Of a stretch of 6,123 nucleotides of DNA, positions 1 to 4,843 are shown one piece after another. How positions within the stretch are numbered: position 1 is the stretch's first letter; every line of letters starts with the position of its first letter. A program made the position numbers and the translations under genes. This DNA comes from Bacillota bacterium (lineage in GTDB: Bacteria; Bacillota_A; Clostridia; DSM-8532). The stretch is taken from the NCBI GenBank assembly GCA_023424865.1, contig JAFADM010000563.1, forward strand, positions 1-6,123, read 5' to 3'. Below the pieces are notes generated by a model. It did no database searches, was not told the DNA's origin, and saw only the letters and a program-made list of their open reading frames with translations.

Positions 1-521
1 GCGGCGTAGCCGTTATTCAGGTTGGTGCAGCTACCGAAACCGAAATGAAGGAGAAGAAGCTCCGCATTGAGGACGCTCTGGCAGCTACCCGCGCAGCCGT
101 TGAAGAAGGTATCGTATCCGGCGGCGGAACCGCATTTATTAACGTTATTCCCAAGGTTAAGGCTCTTCTGGGTGACCTGGTCGGCGACGAAAAGACCGGC
201 GCTCAGATTATCGCCAAGGCTCTTGAGGAACCCGTTCGCCAGATTGCTGCCAACGCAGGCCTGGAAGGCTCCGTTATCCTTGAGAAGGTTTTCAACAGCG
301 ATGTAGGTATTGGCTTTGACGCTCTTAACGAGAAGTATGTCAATATGATTGAAGCCGGTATTGTGGATCCTGCAAAGGTTGCCCGTTCCGCTCTTCAAAA
401 TGCGGCTTCCGTTGCCTCCATGGTTCTCACAACCGAGAGCGTGGTTGCCGACAAGCCTGAGAAGCCCGATCCCGCGGCTGCAGCTGCAGCCATGGGCGGC
501 GGAATGCCCGGTATGATGTAA
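1..521 (+). CDS. groL: Chaperonin GroEL (Cpn60), C-terminal part; 5' end outside the window
   Basis: This is the last 172 codons of the 60-kDa chaperonin, the ATP-driven cytoplasmic folding cage that works with GroES. The reading frame is already open at base 3, so the gene starts upstream of the window. The fragment begins [19 protein letters not shown], which matches the intermediate domain of GroEL, followed by [15 protein letters not shown]. The Asp at codon 72-74 corresponds by alignment to the catalytic Asp398 of E. coli GroEL. The SGGG at the nucleotide-binding hinge corresponds to Gly414-416. The rest is the equatorial domain, with the conserved [17 protein letters not shown] block and a Gly/Met-rich tail (MGGGMPGMM) typical of the flexible cavity-floor segment. 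The ATG at base 45 is an internal methionine, not the start. A groES gene would be expected upstream. No regulatory signal for this gene is visible here apart from its terminator. Confidence 0.98.
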   Translation, partial: GVAVIQVGAATETEMKEKKLRIEDALAATRAAVEEGIVSGGGTAFINVIPKVKALLGDLVGDEKTGAQIIAKALEEPVRQIAANAGLEGSVILEKVFNSDVGIGFDALNEKYVNMIEAGIVDPAKVARSALQNAASVASMVLTTESVVADKPEKPDPAAAAAAMGGGMPGMM

Positions 522-562
522 TACCAGGCCTTGTCAGCCGGATATTAATAAATGCAATTGGA

Positions 563-587
563 GGGACGGCCTTAGCCGTCCCTTTTT
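563..587 (+). terminator. Intrinsic terminator of groL
   Basis: GGGACGGC at 563-570 pairs perfectly with GCCGTCCC at 575-582 around a four-base CTTA loop. Five T follow at 583-587. It lies 42 bases after the groL stop codon and separates the chaperonin transcript from the cobalamin-regulated region. Confidence 0.93.
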
Positions 588-687
588 ACAGCTATTTACC
601 GTGTAAAGATCTGCCATTAGGAAGTATTAATTTACTCCACGTGGCCCTCGTTTTCCTATAGCTACTTGAAGGTATAAAAGGCCGTGC

Positions 688-716
688 TTGCTTTTTTTAA
701 CCCTTGCCCCTATAAT
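688..716 (+). promoter_or_regulatory. Probable sigma-A promoter of the riboswitch/btuF transcript
   Basis: A perfect TATAAT -10 box lies at 711-716. The best -35 candidate, TTGCTT at 688-693, keeps the TTG core and is separated by an ideal 17-base spacer. Transcription would start near 722-725, about ten bases before the first paired bases of the cobalamin riboswitch, which is where a leader promoter should be. The stretch 588-687 upstream shows no gene and no clear operator. The -35 box is weak, so its exact placement is less certain than the -10 box. Confidence 0.75.
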
Positions 717-733
717 GAACTCACAGCTTAATA

Positions 734-925
734 GCACATAACGGTGCACGAGGAGTGCCTAACAGGGAACCGGGTGAAACCCCCGGACTGTCCCAGCAAC
801 CGTGAAGCGGACGAAGCGGTATAAGCCACTGATGAATTCTCTCCAGATCTTAAATAAGGCCTATGGGAGACATTGGGAAGGCTCCGCCAAGGAGGATGCA
901 AAGTCGGGAGACCTGCCGTTAATGC
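734..925 (+). ncRNA. Cobalamin (B12) riboswitch aptamer
   Basis: This leader RNA senses cobalamin and controls the uptake genes downstream. The conserved elements appear in the right order: the GGGAACCGGGTGAAACCCCC hairpin region at 765-784, ACTGTCCCAGCAACCGTGA at 787-805, AGCCACTG at 824-831, GGGAAGGC at 875-882, and the B12 box AAGTCGGGAGACCTGCC at 901-917. The closing helix P1 is visible as TAACGG (739-744) with CCGTTA (916-921), extended by GCA (734-736) with TGC (923-925). A variable arm lies between AGCCACTG and GGGAAGGC, with TCTCC (840-844) pairing GGAGA (866-870). This large peripheral arm suggests the adenosylcobalamin-type class I architecture, but ligand preference is inferred. 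Short open frames across this region on either strand are chance frames. Confidence 0.95.
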
Positions 926-1043
926 ATGGATCACAAAGATTCATAGTTTCTTCTGGGGGTAAGAAAAGGGTGCTGATCCGCCCTTGATTTTAAACCGCAC
1001 GGACAGGTTTTATTCACCATACCGGTTGTTTTTGCGTTTTATG
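926..1043 (+). promoter_or_regulatory. Linker between B12 aptamer and attenuator; putative switching helices
   Basis: This 118-base leader segment has no credible gene. It shows several exclusive pairings. GGATCA (928-933) can pair with TGATCC (974-979), enclosing a hairpin in which TTTCTT (947-952) pairs with AAGAAA (961-966). Alternatively, bases 976-985 (ATCCGCCCTT, with one C bulged) can pair with AAGGCGGGT at 1059-1067, which is the 3' arm of the downstream terminator. The two helices overlap at 976-979 and so cannot coexist, as expected for an anti-antiterminator/antiterminator pair. AAACC (992-996) can also pair with GGTTT (1006-1010). The pairings are seen directly; their switching role is inferred. 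Confidence 0.5.
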
Positions 1044-1079
1044 CCCGCTTTCACGAAGAAGGCGGGTTTTTGTTTTTTT
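1044..1079 (+). terminator. Intrinsic terminator in the btuF leader (probable riboswitch attenuator)
   Basis: CCCGCTTTC (1044-1052) pairs with GAAGGCGGG (1058-1066) over nine base pairs with one G-T wobble and an ACGAA loop. A long T tract follows (five T, a G, then seven T to 1078). It sits between the cobalamin aptamer and the btuF start, about 90 bases before the ATG, with no gene of its own to end. The natural reading is premature termination when cobalamin is bound, allowing btuF transcription only when the vitamin is scarce. Confidence 0.88.
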
Positions 1080-1153
1080 AAAGAGCCTGTTAATAGCTGT
1101 TCAATGAGATAGAAAATCCTATGGGGTATATTCATTAGCCACGACACAGGTTC

Positions 1154-1163
1154 AGGAGAGGAG
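1154..1163 (+). promoter_or_regulatory. Ribosome binding site of btuF
   Basis: AGGAGAGGAG lies seven bases before the ATG at 1171 and is a strong Shine-Dalgarno sequence that fixes the start. The stretch 1080-1153 between the attenuator and this site holds no gene. A TATATT at 1127-1132 could suggest a second promoter, but no properly spaced -35 box is seen. Confidence 0.85.
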
Positions 1164-1170
1164 AAATAAA

Positions 1171-2163
1171 ATGATTAACCAGAGAAAAAGGCGGAATTTT
1201 GTATTTGCCTTCATGATGTCCTTTGCCCTAATCCTTGCGGGCTGCGGCAGCGCTTCCCCGGCAGGGACGCCTACGCCAACCCCGCCACTGCAAACCTCAA
1301 GCCCGGAGGCTTCGCCTTCTGAAACCCCTTCCGTTCCTTCGCCCATTCGTGTAACCGACAGCCGGGGTGTTGAGGTGGTGCTTGAAAAAGCGCCGGAGAA
1401 TGTGATATCCTTGCTACCATCAGATACGGAGATCCTGTATGCTCTGGGCGCAGGCGATTTGGTGACGGCGGTGAGCGAGTACTGCAATTATCCCGAGGCA
1501 ACCGCTTCGAAGGAAAAGCTGGCCACTGGAGAAAAGCTCAGTGTGGAAGCCCTTATTGAAAAAAAGCCCGACGTGGTCTTTTTGGGGGCCATGTCCTCTT
1601 CAAGCGATCAGATAGCCCAGCTTGAAAGCGCAGGGGTAAAAATTATCGTAACCGAAGCCAATAGCCTGGAGGAGACGTATCAGGTCATTTCCATGATGGG
1701 TGCGGCCCTGGGCAAGGAAGAGGCGGCAGAGCAGATGGTACTTGCCATAAAGACCGGTTTGGAGGATATTCGTAAGAGCAGTGAAGGAAAAACTGCAAAA
1801 ACGGTGTTTATCGAGGTCTCTCCTCTTCAGTACGGCCTTTGGACCTGCGGTACCGGTACCTTTATTCAGGAGCTTTTAGAGTATGTGGGAGCCAAGAATA
1901 TTTTTGCTGATTTAAGCGGCTGGGCTTCAGTGTCCGAAGAGCAGGTTTTAAGCGCCAATCCGGACTTTATTATCACTACGGCAAGCCCGCTGACAGGTAT
2001 TGAGGATCCCATCGGGGATATAACGGGACGTACAGGCTGGGATGTCCTGACGGCGGTTAAGGAGAAGCAGGTGTATATGCTTGACGGGGACATGCTTTCA
2101 AGACCCGGCCCCCGCCTTCTGGACGCAGCCGGGGAGCTAAAGAAAATTCTCTACGGGGAATAA
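1171..2163 (+). CDS. btuF: BtuF-like cobalamin-binding lipoprotein of an ABC importer
   Basis: This is the substrate-binding protein that captures cobalamin or another corrinoid outside the cell and delivers it to the BtuCD importer. The 330-residue product starts with a basic stretch (RKRR, residues 5-8), a hydrophobic segment and a lipobox LAGC (22-25). Signal peptidase II should cleave before Cys25, leaving a membrane-anchored lipoprotein. A Pro/Ser/Thr-rich spacer covers about 28-58. The rest (about 60-328) has the class III periplasmic-binding fold (PF01497 type): IRVTDSRGVEVVLEK, ISLLPSDTEILYALGAGD, then the two paired 'S-x-E ... PD' lobes. Glu126 and Glu257 sit where BtuF-type proteins carry the glutamates that dock onto BtuC. 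Siderophore-binding relatives share this fold, so the cobalamin assignment rests mainly on the riboswitch directly upstream. The start is fixed by the strong Shine-Dalgarno sequence. A terminator follows seven bases after the stop codon. Confidence 0.9.
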   Translation: MINQRKRRNFVFAFMMSFALILAGCGSASPAGTPTPTPPLQTSSPEASPSETPSVPSPIRVTDSRGVEVVLEKAPENVISLLPSDTEILYALGAGDLVTAVSEYCNYPEATASKEKLATGEKLSVEALIEKKPDVVFLGAMSSSSDQIAQLESAGVKIIVTEANSLEETYQVISMMGAALGKEEAAEQMVLAIKTGLEDIRKSSEGKTAKTVFIEVSPLQYGLWTCGTGTFIQELLEYVGAKNIFADLSGWASVSEEQVLSANPDFIITTASPLTGIEDPIGDITGRTGWDVLTAVKEKQVYMLDGDMLSRPGPRLLDAAGELKKILYGE

Positions 2164-2169
2164 GCCCTA

Positions 2170-2208
2170 AGAGCCTTTCCCGGAATAAAGCCGGGGAGGG
2201 CTCTTTTT
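2170..2208 (+). terminator. Intrinsic terminator between btuF and btuC
   Basis: The 14-base arm at 2170-2183 (AGAGCC, TTT, CCCGG) pairs with 2191-2204 (CCGGG, GAG, GGCTCT), including two G-T wobbles, around an AATAAAG loop. Only four further T follow (2205-2208) before GGG, so release may be incomplete. It separates the binding-protein gene from the permease and ATPase genes and probably lowers their transcription relative to btuF. Confidence 0.85.
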
Positions 2209-2238
2209 GGGCAGTCCTTTAAGTAAGCAAATCTGGCT

Positions 2239-2269
2239 AAAGGGAGGGGGGCAGTACCCCCGAGCTTTT
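2239..2269 (+). other. GC-rich hairpin in the btuF-btuC gap, function unknown
   Basis: GGGGG (2247-2251) pairs with CCCCC (2257-2261) around a CAGTA loop. After a small internal loop, AAAG (2239-2242) pairs with CTTT (2265-2268), followed by T and then GATT. It resembles a weak terminator or a stabilising 5' hairpin for the btuCD transcript. No convincing promoter was found in 2209-2313, and no second cobalamin aptamer was recognised there. Confidence 0.4.
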
Positions 2270-2313
2270 GATTGAAATTATCCTAAACCTATGGGGAAAG
2301 GAACTAAAAGACC

Positions 2314-3372
2314 ATGACGGAAAAGAAGGGGCATATAAAAACCGGAGACCGGGAAAAGGGACTGTTTCTTTTCTCCGGCTCTGTTCTGCTGCTTTTTGCA
2401 GTGCTGCTTCTTTCTGTCTCAGCAGGCAGTGCCTCCATTTCCCCTTGGGATACGGCCCGTATCTTTATAAACCGGCTTTTTAATACGGGAGAGCTCTCAG
2501 GTATCCCGGATACGAGTTTGGTCATTATATTAAAAGTAAGGCTCCCCAGAGTGGTGCTGGCAGGTTTGGTAGGATCTTCGCTGGCTCTGGCCGGAGGTGC
2601 CATGCAGGGGCTTTTAAAGAACCCCCTGGCTGATGGCTCAACCCTTGGCATTACCTCCGGCGGTGCCCTGGGCGCTGTTTTATCCCTGGTTATTGGCCTT
2701 CGCCCGTTTTTCTTGCCCGAGCTGGGGCCGGTTCTTTTAAGCATTCTCTTTTCCTTCATGTCCCTGCTTCTTATTCTGGGGCTGGCTCGCCGCCTGGATA
2801 AAGGGCTGTCCACCAACACCATTATTCTGACCGGTGTCATTTTTTCCATGTTTGCCGGAAGTATAACCAGCTTTCTCATCGCCTTTTCCGGTGAAGATTT
2901 AAAGCAGGTGGTTTTTTGGACCATGGGCTCCTTATCGGGAAGAGGCTGGAATCATGTAGTCCTTCTTCTGCCCTTTTGGGCCTTTGGCTGCTTTATTATT
3001 CTTCTTTTTTCCCGGGAGCTTAACGCCTTTTCCATGGGGGAGGAGCAGGCCCGGTACATCGGCGTTAACACCGCCAGAGTCAAGCTGCTGCTGCTCATTA
3101 CAGTATCCGTATTAACAGGTGTATCCGTGGCCGTAAGCGGCACCATCGGCTTTGTGGGCCTTGTGGTGCCTCATGTTTCCCGTATGCTGGGCGGACCGGA
3201 TCATAAAAGGCTCCTGCCTCTTTCCATGATACTGGGAGCGGTTTTCCTTATGGGAGCCGATCTTATTTCAAGGGTTCTTCTAAGCCCGGTAGAGCTGCCT
3301 ATCGGCATTGTGACTTCCTTCACAGGCTCCTTGTTTTTCGCCTATATATTTTACAGGAAAAGGGCAAGGTGA
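2314..3372 (+). CDS. btuC: BtuC-like cobalamin ABC transporter permease (FecCD family)
   Basis: This is the membrane subunit that forms the translocation path of the importer as a homodimer. The 352-residue length is usual for the FecCD/BtuC family. Hydrophobic segments spread over the whole chain (first at about 16-36, last at about 332-348) fit the family's ten helices. Hallmarks are RLPRV (76-80), the GGAMQGLLKNPLAD block (94-107), SGTIGFVGLVVPH (275-287), the cytoplasmic coupling region through HKRLLP (297-302), and ELPIGIVTSFTGSLFF (327-342). The residue after NPLAD is Gly108 rather than the more common Pro. The start is supported by GGGGAAAGGA at 2293-2302, a somewhat long 11 bases upstream. 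The gene follows the binding protein after a 150-base gap with a terminator, and the ATPase follows 3 bases after its stop. Iron-siderophore permeases look alike, so specificity is inferred from the riboswitch. Confidence 0.9.
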   Translation: MTEKKGHIKTGDREKGLFLFSGSVLLLFAVLLLSVSAGSASISPWDTARIFINRLFNTGELSGIPDTSLVIILKVRLPRVVLAGLVGSSLALAGGAMQGLLKNPLADGSTLGITSGGALGAVLSLVIGLRPFFLPELGPVLLSILFSFMSLLLILGLARRLDKGLSTNTIILTGVIFSMFAGSITSFLIAFSGEDLKQVVFWTMGSLSGRGWNHVVLLLPFWAFGCFIILLFSRELNAFSMGEEQARYIGVNTARVKLLLLITVSVLTGVSVAVSGTIGFVGLVVPHVSRMLGGPDHKRLLPLSMILGAVFLMGADLISRVLLSPVELPIGIVTSFTGSLFFAYIFYRKRAR

Positions 3373-3375
3373 GAT

Positions 3376-4152
3376 ATGCTTGAAATTCATGATTTAAGTA
3401 TTGAGATAGGCGGAAAAAAAATAGTGGATTCCGTTTCCTTCAGAGTGGAGGAAGGGGATCGCTTTATGATTGTGGGGCCAAACGGCTCCGGAAAGACAAC
3501 GCTTCTTAGGGGCTTGATGCAAATGGTACCATCCAGGGGTACGGTAAGGCTTAACGGCAGGGATGTCCGAAAGCTTTCGCCCCGCCAGCTGGCCCGTGAA
3601 GCGGGAGTACTCATCCAAAAGCACAACCTTGAGTTTGCCCATACGGTTCACGAGGTGGTGAGCCTGGGCCGCTATTCCTGCAGCAGAAAGCTTCTGCCGG
3701 GTTTATCGGGGGTCGATAGGGAAAAAATAGAAGAGGCACTGGCTATTACCGGTATCGAAGGCTTAAGAAACCGATCCGTGCTAAGCCTCTCCGGGGGCGA
3801 GCTGCAAAGGGTGTTTCTGGCTCAGCTCTTTGCCCAGGATCCCGGGCTTCTCATTCTGGATGAACCCGCTAATCATTTGGATCTCCAGTATCAGAAAATG
3901 CTGTTTGAAATAATCCGTGACTGGTCCAAAGAAAAGGGCAAAGCGGTGATGGCGGTGGTGCATGATCTGAACCTGGCCTTGACCTACGGTACCCGGGCGC
4001 TTATGATGAACGAAGGCACAGTGTTCAGTCAGGGCACTTGTGAGGAAGTCTTAAAAAACGGTAATCTGGAGCAGGTTTACCATATGGACGTTGCCCAATG
4101 GATGCGGATGCTTCTCAGCCGCTGGAAGGAAGAGGATTCAGGTCATGAATGA
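3376..4152 (+). CDS. btuD: BtuD-like ABC transporter ATPase
   Basis: This is the cytoplasmic ATPase that drives corrinoid import with BtuC. The 258-residue product has all motifs of an active ABC nucleotide-binding domain: Walker A GPNGSGKT (34-41), Q-loop Gln81, signature LSGGE (138-142), Walker B LLILDEP (158-164), D-loop NHLD (166-169) and switch His196 in VVHDLNLAL. This set is typical of the FecE/BtuD/FhuC group. The start lies 3 bases after the btuC stop, and the Shine-Dalgarno AAGG (3366-3369) lies in the end of btuC, so the two are probably translationally coupled. The C-terminal tail (about 225-258) is short and lacks an extra domain. The stop overlaps the next gene by 8 bases. The symbol reflects the riboswitch context; by sequence alone it could serve an iron-siderophore importer. 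Confidence 0.9.
   Translation: MLEIHDLSIEIGGKKIVDSVSFRVEEGDRFMIVGPNGSGKTTLLRGLMQMVPSRGTVRLNGRDVRKLSPRQLAREAGVLIQKHNLEFAHTVHEVVSLGRYSCSRKLLPGLSGVDREKIEEALAITGIEGLRNRSVLSLSGGELQRVFLAQLFAQDPGLLILDEPANHLDLQYQKMLFEIIRDWSKEKGKAVMAVVHDLNLALTYGTRALMMNEGTVFSQGTCEEVLKNGNLEQVYHMDVAQWMRMLLSRWKEEDSGHE
4131..4135 (+). promoter_or_regulatory. Ribosome binding site that decides the methyltransferase start
   Basis: AGAGG (within GGAAGGAAGAGG at 4124-4135) lies nine bases before the ATG at 4145. The in-frame upstream ATG at 4091 has no such site and would add 18 atypical residues lying wholly inside the ATPase gene, so 4145 is preferred. Confidence 0.75.
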
Positions 4153-4759
4153 GCATTATTACACGGAAAAACCCACCTCCCCCATCAAGGAAATCCACTT
4201 CGAGGAGGAAATCCGGGGGGTACGGCTTAAATTTACCTCCGTCAGCGGTGTGTTTGCCCATGGAAGCAAGGTGGACAAGGCCTCCCAGCTCCTTATTAAA
4301 ACGTTTCGCCCTGCCTTTGACCAGGGTTCGGAAAAAAGAAACGTTTTGGATATGGGCTGTGGTTACGGCCCAATAAGCTTATTTCTGGCCGCCCTGCACC
4401 CGGGACTTGCCGTATACGGTGCCGACATCAATGAGCGTGGGGTGGCCTATGCGCGGCAAAATGCAAGGGTCAACAACCTTTATGCGGACTTTATCTCCAG
4501 TAATCTTTACAGTGAGCTAAGCCAAAGGAAGTATGGGGATATTGTATCCAATCCGCCACTGGCAGCGGGAAAGGCCCTTAATGAGAGGCTTATTGAAGAA
4601 GCCCGTGAGCATTTATGGGAAGGCGGCGCTCTGTGGCTTGTGGCCTTCCACAATAAGGGAGGAGAAACCCTTAAAAAAATGATGGAGCGGGTTTTTGGAA
4701 ATGTGCAGGATGAAGAAAAAAAGGGCGGCATTCGAGTATACCGGTCTTTAAAAGCATAG
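4145..4759 (+). CDS. Class I SAM-dependent methyltransferase, RsmC/YbxB-like small-domain type
   Basis: This 204-residue protein is a Rossmann-fold methyltransferase of the MTS (PF05175) kind. Visible motifs are a family-typical entry segment SGVFAHGSKVDKASQLLI (34-51), SAM-binding motif I DMGCGYGPIS (69-78), the acidic ribose-binding Asp94 in GADIN, and the catalytic SNPPLAAGK (135-143). This is the Asn-Pro-Pro motif of enzymes that methylate exocyclic or ring nitrogens of bases. RsmC makes N2-methylguanosine in 16S rRNA but carries two such domains over about 340 residues; this protein matches the single-domain YbxB-like relatives of about 200 residues. It does not look like the corrin-ring methyltransferases CbiT or CbiL, since those lack the NPP motif. 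The gene overlaps the ATPase stop by 8 bases, so it is probably coupled to btuCD, and a strong terminator follows. The actual RNA or other substrate is unknown. Confidence 0.85.
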   Translation: MNEHYYTEKPTSPIKEIHFEEEIRGVRLKFTSVSGVFAHGSKVDKASQLLIKTFRPAFDQGSEKRNVLDMGCGYGPISLFLAALHPGLAVYGADINERGVAYARQNARVNNLYADFISSNLYSELSQRKYGDIVSNPPLAAGKALNERLIEEAREHLWEGGALWLVAFHNKGGETLKKMMERVFGNVQDEEKKGGIRVYRSLKA

Positions 4760-4767
4760 AATATAAG

Positions 4768-4811
4768 TTCTGCGCCGGAGGCTTAGTCCTCACGGCGCAG
4801 AATAGCTTTTT
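4768..4811 (+). terminator. Terminator at the end of the btuCD-methyltransferase cluster
   Basis: Bases 4768-4781 pair with 4788-4802 over 14 base pairs with a single bulged A at 4792 and a CTTAGT loop. TAGC and then five T (4807-4811) follow. The GC-rich core TGCGCCG makes it stable. It lies between convergent genes. On the minus strand the bases after the stem are only AT-rich (CTTATATT), so termination of the opposite gene here would be weaker. Confidence 0.85.
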
Positions 4812-4843
4812 ATAACCCATAGGGCTCTCGATATATAAAAGTA

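Noticed and set aside
728..934. Open frame of 68 codons on the minus strand over the riboswitch
   Set aside because: It is a chance antisense frame across conserved aptamer bases.
802..987. Open frame of 61 codons within the leader, plus strand
   Set aside because: It lies inside the cobalamin aptamer, where the bases are explained by RNA structure. It has no Shine-Dalgarno sequence and no recognisable protein.
1127..1132. TATATT as a second, riboswitch-independent promoter for btuF
   Set aside because: The nearest -35-like sequence (TTCAAT at 1100-1105) is 21 bases away and a poor match, so it is not supported as a promoter.
1152..1487. Minus-strand frame of 111 codons opposite the btuF start
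   Set aside because: It overlaps the lipoprotein signal and spacer codons and has no independent support.
2304..2924. Long minus-strand frame of 206 codons opposite btuC
   Set aside because: The product is rich in Arg, Lys, Ser and Pro with no family resemblance, as expected for an antisense shadow of a hydrophobic membrane-protein gene. The plus strand has all the FecCD family motifs.
4091..4144. Upstream ATG as start of the methyltransferase
   Set aside because: It would add 18 Cys/Arg-rich residues fully inside the ATPase gene without a ribosome binding site. The ATG at 4145 has one and begins a normal N-terminus.
1171..4152. Iron-siderophore importer instead of cobalamin importer
   Set aside because: The protein families alone cannot distinguish the two, but the cobalamin riboswitch directly upstream favours corrinoid uptake.
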